A stretch of 7,483 nt of DNA from CAYUYV01 sp964474635 (GCA_964474635.1 CAYYTT010000186.1:1-7483), one strand, 5' to 3'; counted from the first letter of the stretch, positions 1 through 5,741 are shown. Notes: generated by a model not told the origin, from the letters alone. Translations and numbers: made by a program.

Positions 1-660
1 GTAGTCGCGCCAGAACTTCCACTGGGAACAAAAAGAGCAGGTGAACGGACAGCCCCGCGCCATGTTCGGGATCGCCACGCGCACGCCAAGCGGCACATAG
101 GTGTATTTGGGCCACTCCAGCAGGGTCCAGTCCGGGGAAATGGCCTCCAGATCCTTGACCGTCGGCGCGGCGATGGTCGCCGTGATCTGCCCCTGGTCGC
201 GGAAGGCGAGGCCCTTGATGTCGTGCTTGTCTTCGGCCCAGCGGCCCTCGGCCACGGCCTTGATCAGATCGACGATGATCTCCTCGCCCTCGCCGCGCAC
301 GATGGCATCGATCCAGGGCGCTTCGGACAGCACCTGCTTGTACATGAAGGTGGCGTGGATGCCGCCCAGGACCGTAAAGATCTCCGGGTTGACCTCCTTC
401 GCGATCTCCAGGACCCGCTCGGCCTTATAGATGGAAGGGGTGATCGCCGTTGTGCCGACCACTTCGGGTTTTGCCGCTTCGATCCGCTCCCGCAGCACCT
501 CGTCGGTGAGATCGTTGGTCATCGCGTCAATGAAAGTAACCTGCGTGAAGCCGGCCTGCTTTAACGCGCCGCCGATATAGGCCACCCAGGCCGGGGGCCA
601 ATTGCCGGCGATTTCCGCGCCGCCGGAGTGATAATTCGGATGGACCAGGACGATGTGCAT
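1..660 (-). CDS. bchE: Anaerobic Mg-protoporphyrin IX monomethyl ester cyclase (BchE), N-terminal 220 residues, cut by window edge
   Basis: BchE forms the fifth (isocyclic) ring of bacteriochlorophyll from Mg-protoporphyrin IX monomethyl ester without oxygen, as a cobalamin-dependent radical-SAM enzyme. The visible protein opens MHIVLVHPNYHSGGAEIAGN, a signature I recognise from purple-bacterial BchE. It continues with a B12-binding-like Rossmann region (roughly residues 1-150, including VVGTTAITPSIYKAE and VLGGIHATFMY) and reaches the radical-SAM cluster motif CxxxCxxC at Cys204, Cys208 and Cys211 (GCPFTCSFCSQWKFW) just before the edge. The frame is open to base 1, so the rest of the radical-SAM domain lies to the left; family members are normally over 500 residues. 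The ATG at 658-660 is supported by a GAGGGAGAG-type ribosome site just upstream and by the match at the very N terminus. The enzyme type implies anaerobic phototrophic growth. Identification is by recall of the family; the motifs are seen directly. Confidence 0.95.
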   Translation of the reverse strand, partial: MHIVLVHPNYHSGGAEIAGNWPPAWVAYIGGALKQAGFTQVTFIDAMTNDLTDEVLRERIEAAKPEVVGTTAITPSIYKAERVLEIAKEVNPEIFTVLGGIHATFMYKQVLSEAPWIDAIVRGEGEEIIVDLIKAVAEGRWAEDKHDIKGLAFRDQGQITATIAAPTVKDLEAISPDWTLLEWPKYTYVPLGVRVAIPNMARGCPFTCSFCSQWKFWRDY

Positions 661-688
661 TGGGCTGCTCTCCCTCTTCATGGGCGCC

Positions 689-717
689 ACGCTAGTCCCC
701 GGCCCGTCTAGTGGATA
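689..717 (-). promoter_or_regulatory. Weak candidate bchE promoter
   Basis: If the FNR-type box is class II, the predicted -10 position (694 down to 689) reads TAGCGT, 3 of 6 to TATAAT, and the -35 position (717 down to 712) reads TATCCA, 3 of 6. Both are poor, as expected of an activator-dependent promoter, so this is placed by geometry rather than by strong motifs. Confidence 0.25.
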
Positions 718-748
718 TGACATACATCAATGGTAAGCGGGCCTGACA
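705..748 (-). promoter_or_regulatory. Paired PpsR/CrtJ-like operator half-sites before bchE
   Basis: PpsR/CrtJ, the redox-responsive repressor of photosynthesis genes, binds TGTC-N10-GACA-type palindromes, often cooperatively as two copies 8 bp apart. Site 1 at 705-722 reads CGTC-N10-GACA (7 of 8). Site 2 at 731-748 reads TGGT-N10-GACA (6 of 8). The gap between them is exactly 8 bp (723-730), and the FNR-type box overlaps site 1 and this gap. Site 2 is weak alone; the spacing is what makes the pair credible. Whether this genome encodes PpsR cannot be seen. Confidence 0.4.
717..730 (-). promoter_or_regulatory. FNR/FnrL-type box upstream of bchE
   Basis: Read toward bchE, the sequence is TTGATGTATGTCAT, against the FNR consensus TTGAT-N4-ATCAA. 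The left half is perfect, the right half matches 3 of 5, and the core TGA-N6-TCA is symmetrical. The centre lies about 63 bp upstream of the bchE ATG, which would put a class II start site (centre near -41.5) about 22 bp before the ATG. FNR-type oxygen control of anaerobic bacteriochlorophyll genes is established in Rhodobacter; its use here is inferred. Confidence 0.5.
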
Positions 749-775
749 CTCAGGGTTGGCTCCGTCGCAGTCCAT

Positions 776-811
776 CCCACCCCCCCCCCAGCCCCCCCAC
801 CCCCACGCCCC
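776..811 (-). other. C-rich tract with G-quadruplex potential on the minus strand
   Basis: Five C-runs (776-778, 780-789, 792-798, 800-804, 808-811; lengths 3, 10, 7, 5, 4) are separated by only 1 to 3 bases. The minus strand therefore satisfies the G3+N1-7 quadruplex rule with a spare G-tract, and the plus strand could form an i-motif. It lies in the gene-poor interval 661-911 between divergent bchE and the RNA methyltransferase gene. The 10-C run may be imprecise, as homopolymers of this length are error-prone. Confidence 0.7.
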
Positions 812-852
812 AACCGCCACCCACATCAATGGCCCGGCGTCGTGCATTGAGC

Positions 853-862
853 NNNNNNNNNN
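853..862. other. Assembly gap (10 N)
   Basis: Ten unknown bases. Ten N is often a placeholder length rather than a measured one, so the true distance between bchE and the RNA methyltransferase gene may be different. The gap falls between the C-rich tract and a C-rich tandem repeat, which suggests sequencing or assembly difficulty. Coordinates to its right are window coordinates only. Confidence 0.98.
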
Positions 863-892
863 CCCCCACACCCAGACCCCCCACACCCAGAC
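863..892. repeat. 15-bp tandem repeat, two perfect copies beside the gap
   Basis: CCCCCACACCCAGAC occurs at 863-877 and again at 878-892, followed by a decayed CACCCAAA-like remnant before the ATG at 912. The left copy abuts the N run, so the array may extend into the gap and its copy number is unknown. It occupies the leader region of the RNA methyltransferase gene, and I see no clear -10/-35 pair for that gene in 751-911. Confidence 0.75.
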
Positions 893-911
893 CCAATCGG
901 ACACCCAAATC

Positions 912-2042
912 ATGGACCGGCGTACGTCATTGGAGCTTTTTCTGGCCGGCCCGCCGGGCCTTGAGCCTCTGCTCGCCGAGGAAGCGGCCGAGATTGGTCT
1001 GTCGCGGGTGAAGGCCGTGCCAGGGGGCGTGACCGCCCGGGGCGGCTGGCTGGATGTCTGGACCGCCAATCTGCGGCTGCGCGGCGCGAGCCGGGTTTTG
1101 GTCCGGATCGGACGGTTTCGGGCCACACGCCTTGAGGACGTGGATGCCGCGGCCCAGCGCCTGCCCTGGGCCGCCTTTTTGCGCCGGGATGTGCCGGTGC
1201 GCCTTGACGTATCGGCCCGTCAGTCGCGGCTTTATCACACGGGGGCCCTGGCGGAGCGGATCGGCACGGCACTGGCGCGCCATTTGGGCGTTGTCCTGGC
1301 CGAGGATGCTCCGGTCACGGTGCAGGCGCGCATGGACCGGGACCAGTGCCTCGTCAGTGTGGATACCTCCGGTGATCTTTTGCACAAGCGCGGCTTCAAG
1401 CGGGCCGTGGGCAAGGCGCCCCTGCGCGAGACCCTCGCCGCCCTGTTCCTGCGTGCCTGCGATTATCGCGGGCGGGGCCACGTGATCGATCCAATGTGCG
1501 GCTCGGGCACCATCCTCATCGAGGCGGCCGAAATCGCGCTGGGGCTCACACCGGGCCGGGAGCGGGCCTTCGCATTTGAACATCTGGCCGGCTTTGAGCC
1601 GCAGACCTGGGAGGCCCTGCGGGCCGAGGCGGCATCGGCGGCGCGGGCGCCGGACCGGATCCTGGTCCGGGGCTCGGACCGGGACGCCGGGATCATCGCG
1701 GCGGCCAAGGCCAATGCGGAGCGGGCGGGGCTCAGCACTGCGATAGGGTTCGATCAGCACACGATCAGCATGCTGCAGGCTACGGATGGCCCGCCGGGCC
1801 TCGTGCTCACCAATCCGCCCTATGGCGCGCGGCTCGGCGATGCCTCAAACCTGCGCAGTCTTTATGCGAGCCTCGGCCGCACCTTGCGCGAGCGCTTCGG
1901 CGGCTGGCGCGTCGGTGTGATCACCAGCGACGAGGCCCTCGCCAGGGCCTGCGATCTGCCCTTTGAGAGCATCGGCCCGCCCGTTCCCCATGGGGATTTG
2001 AGGATCCGTCTCTATCAGGCCCCCGCCCTGCCCTCCCCTTGA
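912..2042 (+). CDS. THUMP-domain class I SAM-dependent RNA (guanine-N2) methyltransferase, RlmL N-half type
   Basis: Predicted to place an N2-methyl group on a guanine of rRNA or tRNA. The 376-residue protein starts with an FLAGPPGLEPLLAEE segment typical of this family (residues 10-24), followed by a THUMP-like RNA-binding region (about 45-152). The catalytic fold shows the SAM motif DPMCGSGTILIEAA (193-206), an acidic motif GSDRD (254-258) and the catalytic NPPYG (301-305). E. coli RlmL carries the same unit fused to an RlmK domain and makes m2G2445 in 23S rRNA; here there is no RlmK part, the usual stand-alone size. Archaeal-type tRNA m2G6 enzymes (Trm14/TrmN) share these motifs, so the exact target is open. 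The ATG at 912 is chosen because the frame upstream crosses low-complexity DNA and the N gap; its ribosome site is weak. The 3' end overlaps the convergent phosphotransferase gene by 28 bp. Confidence 0.88.
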   Translation: MDRRTSLELFLAGPPGLEPLLAEEAAEIGLSRVKAVPGGVTARGGWLDVWTANLRLRGASRVLVRIGRFRATRLEDVDAAAQRLPWAAFLRRDVPVRLDVSARQSRLYHTGALAERIGTALARHLGVVLAEDAPVTVQARMDRDQCLVSVDTSGDLLHKRGFKRAVGKAPLRETLAALFLRACDYRGRGHVIDPMCGSGTILIEAAEIALGLTPGRERAFAFEHLAGFEPQTWEALRAEAASAARAPDRILVRGSDRDAGIIAAAKANAERAGLSTAIGFDQHTISMLQATDGPPGLVLTNPPYGARLGDASNLRSLYASLGRTLRERFGGWRVGVITSDEALARACDLPFESIGPPVPHGDLRIRLYQAPALPSP

Positions 2043-2926
2043 GGCGCCATGAGCCTCGATGCGGCCTCCCCCAGGCTGGCCAGGGCAGTGGCCCGCATAT
2101 GGGCCTCGCGGGCCGGCTCCAGCCCCCAGCCGGCCATGAAGCGCTGCGCGGCCGCGGCCACATAGGCCTGCCACAGGGCAAAGCGATGCTCGCCGCCCGG
2201 AGCATGCGTTCCGTAGGCATCCAGAAACCGCACCGCGCCGTCTCGGCCGTAGAGATAACGCAGTTCCAGACAAGTGCAGGCCACATCCGACAACGGATCG
2301 CCAAGGGCGGCGTCCTCCCAGTCGATCACGGCCGCGATCGCGCCGCCGCGCCAGACGATGTTCTTGGGCCAGAAATCGCCATGGAGGAGGACCGGCGCGC
2401 CTTCGAACGGCGAAGACCCAATCCGTTCGAGAAACACTCTGAAATCGCGCCAAACCTCATCCGCAGGCAAAAAGTCCAAAAGCTCCGGAACAGGATCGAT
2501 CCGCAGCGGCAGCTTGGGCAGCGTTACGGTCGGCACGCCGTGGATCCTCGCCAGGGTCCGCGCCATGGCCGTGAAACACGTGCCTTCGGTTCCCGGAGCG
2601 ATCTCCACGGTGCCATCGACGAAGCCGAGCAGCAGATAAGCGTGATCCAGCAAAGTCCGGCTCGTGTCCACCGCCACCGGGCGCGGGACCGGCAGGCCGA
2701 GATCGTGAAGCGCGCGCAGCAGAGCAAACTCCAGATCCGCGTCATGGCCGCCATGGGCCGGGCCGTGCACCCGCAGGACATGAGCACTGGCATGCCCCGA
2801 CGCGTCCGCCACGTCCAGCCGGTAGACTTGCGCCGACACGCCCCCGATCAAGGGCTTCGCCGCAAGGAGCCGGGCGCCGGGCCAATGGGCCGTCACGAGC
2901 GCGGCAAGGTCATCGCCCCGGGTCAT
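2015..2926 (-). CDS. APH/choline-kinase-like phosphotransferase, last gene of the MarR-linked operon
   Basis: A 303-residue protein of the aminoglycoside phosphotransferase/choline kinase fold. The catalytic loop is HGDFWPKN (His182, Asp184, Asn189: the HxDxxxxN motif) and the metal-binding aspartate follows in VIDWEDA (Asp202). An N-lobe glutamate helix (DADLEFALLRAL, Glu66) is also present. These proteins transfer phosphate from ATP to a small-molecule hydroxyl; the substrate cannot be told from sequence, and being fold-related to antibiotic kinases is not evidence of resistance. The ATG at 2924-2926 is preferred because TGAGGGAGG lies just upstream, its A shared with the preceding gene's stop, with 7 bases to the ATG. 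The start is 13 bp after the methyltransferase stop, so the two are probably translated from one transcript. The stop falls inside the convergent RNA methyltransferase gene. Confidence 0.85.
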   Translation of the reverse strand: MTRGDDLAALVTAHWPGARLLAAKPLIGGVSAQVYRLDVADASGHASAHVLRVHGPAHGGHDADLEFALLRALHDLGLPVPRPVAVDTSRTLLDHAYLLLGFVDGTVEIAPGTEGTCFTAMARTLARIHGVPTVTLPKLPLRIDPVPELLDFLPADEVWRDFRVFLERIGSSPFEGAPVLLHGDFWPKNIVWRGGAIAAVIDWEDAALGDPLSDVACTCLELRYLYGRDGAVRFLDAYGTHAPGGEHRFALWQAYVAAAAQRFMAGWGLEPAREAHMRATALASLGEAASRLMAPQGEGRAGA

Positions 2927-2939
2927 TCGCCGGCCTCCC

Positions 2940-3689
2940 TCAGCGCCGCTCCGCGACGACGAGGCGATAGCCGATATCCAGGTGCTCAAGATCCAGCAGA
3001 TCACCATAGGCCCGCGCCCACGCGCCTGAGGCCAAATCCGCGTCTAGCCGGGCGAGTTGATCATCCATGAGCGGAAGCTTCGCGAAGGTGGACATTGCCG
3101 CGCGAATTTTCGGGTCGAGATAGGCATGCGGCCGGCGCCAATAGGCGCCCAGAAACCCGTCCGTACAATCATGTGGGACCGGGACAGTTTCGATGCGGAC
3201 AGGTCCCATATGGTCCTCGAAGGCGTCAAGGGCCGGCATGATGGGCTGATCCATGTCCACGATCTGGGGCACATAGTCCTTGAGCCAGAAATAGGGGCCC
3301 GAGGCATCGAAGCTGAGAATGACCACGCGGTCCCTCGCCACCCGCCGCATCTCGGCGAGGCCGGCCCGCCAGTCCGACCAATGATGAACGGTCAAAACGG
3401 CCATGGCGGCATCCACGGCATCGTCCCGGAACGGCAAGGCCTCTGCGATACCCCGGCATGCCGGCGCGGCCCCTGGCCCGCGCTGGGCGATCATTTCCGC
3501 CGACGGATCAAGTGCGAAGACGCTTCGCCCACCAGGTTCATAGGACCCGGTTCCGGAACCCACATTGAGCACCGTGCGCGCCGCACCGAGCCCCTGCTCA
3601 ATGGCGAAGGCGAGACGCGGATCAGGCCGGCGCAGTCCGGCGTACCCACGCCCTATGCTGTCGTAGAGGGTCGGCATGGCCCGGACCAT
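2940..3689 (-). CDS. Class I SAM-dependent methyltransferase (Methyltransf_11 type), small-molecule or unknown substrate
   Basis: A 249-residue single-domain methyltransferase. Motif I is VLNVGSGTGSYEP (about 40-52), the motif II acidic residue is in FALDPS (Asp61), the motif III-like AEALPF is at 82-87, and a hydrophobic strand followed by VHHWSDW (101-107) gives the typical motif IV/post IV region. The C-terminal part carries an aromatic cluster (GPYFWLKDYVPQIVDMDQ) that probably shapes the substrate pocket. The substrate is unknown. The ATG at 3687-3689 is preferred over the next one at 3675-3677 because GAGGAG lies 11 bases before it. The gene begins 19 bp after the amidohydrolase stop and ends 13 bp before the phosphotransferase start, so all three appear co-transcribed. 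Confidence 0.85.
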   Translation of the reverse strand: MVRAMPTLYDSIGRGYAGLRRPDPRLAFAIEQGLGAARTVLNVGSGTGSYEPGGRSVFALDPSAEMIAQRGPGAAPACRGIAEALPFRDDAVDAAMAVLTVHHWSDWRAGLAEMRRVARDRVVILSFDASGPYFWLKDYVPQIVDMDQPIMPALDAFEDHMGPVRIETVPVPHDCTDGFLGAYWRRPHAYLDPKIRAAMSTFAKLPLMDDQLARLDADLASGAWARAYGDLLDLEHLDIGYRLVVAERR

Positions 3690-3708
3690 ACACCGCGTGG
3701 CTCCTCAT

Positions 3709-4521
3709 TCACAGTCTGAAAAGGCGCCGCGCCGCGCCGGACAGGAAGCTCGCCTCTTCAGGCTCTGAAAGACCAAGGGCATCCAGATGGTGCAAGCACT
3801 GCGCCGGCGACAGCATGGGCCAGTTCGAGCCGAACAGGACACGGCCTTGCCCCGGGCCCTTCATAAAGTCGATGAAGTCGGGCGGAAACCGATGCGCTGC
3901 GTAGGCGGATGTATCCACGTGGAAAGTCGGAAACTTGATCGCAAGCGTCGTCAATTCCGGGACCCATGGGAAACCAAGATGCCCTCCGACGACGACAAGG
4001 TCCGGAAAGTCCAGCAGAACATCTTCCAAATAGGGGATCGGCCGCCCGGTCTCAGAGCGCAAAAGGGGTCCCGTATGGCCGATTTGCGTGCACAAGGGTA
4101 CACCAAGCTCCACGCAGGTGGCATACAGAGGATAATAGCGCCGATCATTGGGAGGCAGATCCCAAAGCCACGGCACGATCCGAACGCCGACAAAACGCCG
4201 TCCGTCCACCCAGTGCCTGATCTCCCGCACGGCCTCCGCCGGGCGCCGGATGTCCGCGCTCGCCAGGCCGCGAAACCGATGGGGCGCCGCATCAATCTGG
4301 GCGGCCACCTCCTCATTGCTGATCAATGGGCCGTGGGGGCCATACCAGGCCGACAACAAGGCGATCTCGACACCGGCCGCGTCCATGGCCCTCAAGGTTC
4401 CCTCAACGCCCGGCAGAAAGTCGGCCACGGAGCGGTCGGTCCACCGATAAAGGGAGGCAAGCCATGGCGCATGGGCCATGCGCTCGGTCAGGATTTGCGC
4501 CCACACATCAACAGATCCCAT
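3709..4521 (-). CDS. Amidohydrolase_2-family protein with atypical metal site, first gene of the operon
   Basis: A 270-residue TIM-barrel-like protein of the Amidohydrolase_2 group (ACMSD/lactonase-like hydrolases and decarboxylases). Retained family landmarks are CTQIGHTG (His149) and VVGGHLGFPW (His181), and a late GSNWP (231-235). Two usual metal ligand positions are changed: the N-terminal HxH is replaced by VDVWAQ (residues 4-9, so W-A-Q in place of H-x-H), and the late GSDxP aspartate is Asn233. It may therefore use a different metal arrangement, or be a non-classical member; loss of activity is possible but not shown. The ATG at 4519-4521 is chosen because GAGG lies 6 bases before it; an in-frame GTG at 4545 sits inside the operator palindrome. 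The gene is divergent from marR and heads a three-gene operon. Confidence 0.82.
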   Translation of the reverse strand: MGSVDVWAQILTERMAHAPWLASLYRWTDRSVADFLPGVEGTLRAMDAAGVEIALLSAWYGPHGPLISNEEVAAQIDAAPHRFRGLASADIRRPAEAVREIRHWVDGRRFVGVRIVPWLWDLPPNDRRYYPLYATCVELGVPLCTQIGHTGPLLRSETGRPIPYLEDVLLDFPDLVVVGGHLGFPWVPELTTLAIKFPTFHVDTSAYAAHRFPPDFIDFMKGPGQGRVLFGSNWPMLSPAQCLHHLDALGLSEPEEASFLSGAARRLFRL

Positions 4522-4536
4522 GACACACCTCAATTG

Positions 4537-4550
4537 CTTAAGCACTTAAG
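4537..4550. promoter_or_regulatory. Probable MarR operator, CTTAAG-CA-CTTAAG
   Basis: A 14-bp near-perfect palindrome in the 65-bp gap between the divergent amidohydrolase and marR starts. It overlaps the last base pairs of the operon's TATACT -10 box and the predicted start site, so binding would block that promoter. MarR proteins typically bind short AT-rich palindromes in such a position. No other palindrome of this size is present in the gap. Confidence 0.65.
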
Positions 4551-4575
4551 TATACCATGGAACGGATATCGGCAA
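4549..4575 (-). promoter_or_regulatory. Candidate promoter of the amidohydrolase operon
   Basis: On the minus strand, TATACT at 4554-4549 matches TATAAT in 5 of 6. The best upstream partner is TTGCCG at 4575-4570 (4 of 6 to TTGACA) with a short 15-bp spacer, so the -35 assignment is weak. The start site would fall near 4542, inside the CTTAAG palindrome. Confidence 0.45.
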
Positions 4576-4586
4576 GGACACAAACC

Positions 4587-5021
4587 ATGAGCGCACAGGA
4601 AACCCGGATCTATTTTGAACTTCAGCGCACGGCGCATCTTTTGAAAGTCACGGCGGATGACGCCATGATCGCGCATGCGGGCGTGACGACCGCCCAGGCG
4701 GCGGTGCTGGTCCTCATTGCGGCAAAGGAGACCGCACGACAAAACGAACTCGCCGCCGCCCTTGGCCAGAAAGAGGCCGCCATGACCCAAATGGTCGCCA
4801 AGCTGATCGAAAGGGGATTGGCAAAACGGACCCGCGACGCGGCGGACCGGCGCGCCTGGTCATTGACGCTCACGGCAAAGGGCGCCCGGGCGGCAAGGGC
4901 CGCGCAAGCGGCCATGGCCGAGATCAACGCAAGGCTCGACGGGGCGCTGACAAAACCGCAGATGGCACGGCTCGCAAAAAGCCTCAGCGCGATTCGCAAA
5001 GCCCTGGCGGGGGGCCGCTGA
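4587..5021 (+). CDS. MarR-family transcriptional regulator
   Basis: A 144-residue protein with the MarR winged helix-turn-helix. The HTH runs from TTAQAAVLVLIAAKE (34-48) through QNELAAALGQKEAAMTQMVAKL (52-73), followed by the wing signature RTRDAADRRAWSLTLTAKG (81-99), which carries the usual D-x-R and LT-x-KG residues. Flanking helices at both ends would form the dimer interface. It is likely a small-molecule-responsive repressor of the divergent operon and of itself. The ATG at 4587 is preferred because AAGGA lies 8 bases upstream; the in-frame ATG at 4557 has no ribosome site and is close to the operator. The gene converges on the tRNA-Ser gene, with 46 bp between them and no clear terminator hairpin. 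Confidence 0.9.
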   Translation: MSAQETRIYFELQRTAHLLKVTADDAMIAHAGVTTAQAAVLVLIAAKETARQNELAAALGQKEAAMTQMVAKLIERGLAKRTRDAADRRAWSLTLTAKGARAARAAQAAMAEINARLDGALTKPQMARLAKSLSAIRKALAGGR

Positions 5022-5067
5022 TCTGCTGTTCGTGCCCTCATTGGCAAAAAAGGGGTATGCTGGCAGG

Positions 5068-5157
5068 TGGCGGATGGGGTGGGATTCGAACCCACGAGAC
5101 GGTTGCCCGCCTACACGCGTTCCAGGCGTGCGCCTTCGACCACTCGGCCACCCATCC
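5068..5157 (-). tRNA. tRNA-Ser(GGA), CCA encoded
   Basis: Read on the minus strand, the acceptor stem GGATGGG (5157-5151) pairs perfectly with CCCATCC (5078-5072), with discriminator G at 5071 and encoded CCA at 5070-5068. The anticodon stem CACGC/GCGTG encloses the loop CTGGAAC, giving anticodon GGA at 5123-5121 for UCC/UCU serine codons. The long variable arm, typical of serine tRNA, lies between GCGTG and the T arm GTGGG-TTCGAAT-CCCAC, which is perfectly paired. Total length 90 with CCA. A T6 run lies 17 to 22 bases past the 3' end (5051-5046) but has no convincing hairpin before it. Confidence 0.98.
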
Positions 5158-5209
5158 TGAGGCTCTACCAAGCTCGCGGCGGCGCAGGTGCGAGGCGCGT
5201 ACGCCCATC

Positions 5210-5224
5210 GCGCCGAAACGGCGC
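5210..5224 (-). other. Short GC hairpin in the tRNA leader
   Basis: GCGCCG-AAA-CGGCGC is a perfect 6-bp stem with a 3-base loop. It lies between the predicted tRNA start site and the mature tRNA. It may help leader processing or be chance in GC-rich DNA. No T-run follows on either strand, so a terminator is unlikely. Confidence 0.4.
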
Positions 5225-5243
5225 CCGGCCAGGAAGAGCGCGG

Positions 5244-5271
5244 ACTATAGCGCCTGTGACGGCCCTCGCAA
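5244..5271 (-). promoter_or_regulatory. Promoter of tRNA-Ser
   Basis: On the minus strand, TTGCGA at 5271-5266 (4 of 6) and TATAGT at 5249-5244 (5 of 6) are separated by 16 bp. The start would fall near 5237, giving a leader of about 80 bases before the mature 5' end; the hairpin GCGCCG-AAA-CGGCGC lies in this leader. It is the best sigma-70-type match in the interval 5158-5410. Confidence 0.6.
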
Positions 5272-5410
5272 GCCCCGGCTAGCCACTTCGCGCGGGCCCT
5301 GCCCGGTTTCCCCAACCGCCCGGGCGCATTATGGTCTTGTTTGGTGGATGTAAGGGGGCCGACCGGCTGCCGTCGGGCGGTTTTCGGGCTTTGGTGGTGG
5401 AAACAGACCC
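5272..5410. other. Non-coding interval before the small membrane-protein genes
   Basis: Together with the tRNA leader, 5158-5410 is 253 bp without a gene. Beyond the tRNA promoter and hairpin I see no credible coding region or RNA. A promoter for the rightward genes must lie here or just upstream, but no clear -10/-35 pair is visible. Confidence 0.5.
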
Positions 5411-5689
5411 ATGGTGATCTTTCGAATTCTCGCCCAGATCCTGATCGCGGCGGCCCTTATGGTGTTGAGCGCCGACGCCGTTCAATCGCTGGAAGCCGGA
5501 GAAGTGCGCCTGCGCACCCTGTCCGAGTTCTCCGCCCTGTTGCATCTGGGCGATCCGACGGCGGCCTTGAGCGCCTGGGCCCCGGGCGTGTTCAAGGACG
5601 GCTTGAGCTTTCTGGTCGCCCTGCCGGCCTGGGTCATTTTGGGCTTCATCGGCGTCGTCCTGGCCTGGGCGACAGCGCCGCGCGATTGA
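5411..5689 (+). CDS. Small two-helix membrane protein A
   Basis: A 92-residue protein with a hydrophobic N-terminal helix (about 3-22, ending in LSADA), a middle segment of about 45 residues with an LRTLSEF pattern and a WAPGVF sequence, and a C-terminal hydrophobic helix (about 68-88, LPAWVILGFIGVVLAW). The layout suggests two membrane passes with the centre outside the membrane. Its function is unknown. It resembles the following gene (see protein B), probably as a diverged tandem copy. The ATG at 5411 is the first start with correct hydrophobic N terminus; only a weak GGTGG-like ribosome site precedes it. The 52-bp spacing to gene B fits co-transcription. Confidence 0.75.
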   Translation: MVIFRILAQILIAAALMVLSADAVQSLEAGEVRLRTLSEFSALLHLGDPTAALSAWAPGVFKDGLSFLVALPAWVILGFIGVVLAWATAPRD

Positions 5690-5741
5690 TCCCTTGCGCG
5701 GGCGTGCCTTGGTGGGTGGGCCCGTTACACAGAGGTTTGCC

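Noticed and set aside
756..911. In-frame upstream extension of the RNA methyltransferase to an ATG at 756
   Set aside because: The extension is proline/threonine-rich translation of the C-rich tract and crosses the N gap; homologous sequence begins just after the ATG at 912.
692..1126. Open frame of 144 codons on the minus strand crossing the gap
   Set aside because: It runs across the N gap and yields V-W-G repeat protein from C-rich DNA; it overlaps the RNA methyltransferase start and has no family character.
2015..2926. Antibiotic-resistance call for the phosphotransferase
   Set aside because: Only the generic APH fold motifs are present; this family is very broad and there is no mobile-element context.
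2039..3070. Open frame of 343 codons on the plus strand
   Set aside because: It lies opposite the phosphotransferase and methyltransferase, both of which have clear motifs; its protein is arginine/glutamine-rich with no domain, typical of an antisense shadow in GC-rich DNA.
4557..4586. Earlier marR start at ATG 4557
   Set aside because: No ribosome site, and it directly follows the operator palindrome; the ATG at 4587 has AAGGA at 8 bases.
3057..4590. Long plus-strand open frames (to 3719 and 3787-4590) opposite the methyltransferase and amidohydrolase
   Set aside because: Same reason: no domains, no ribosome sites, and the minus-strand genes are well supported.
5041..5067. Rho-independent terminator of tRNA-Ser at the T6 run 5046-5051
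   Set aside because: No stable hairpin directly precedes the T-run; TGGCA near it is repeated in the same direction, not inverted.
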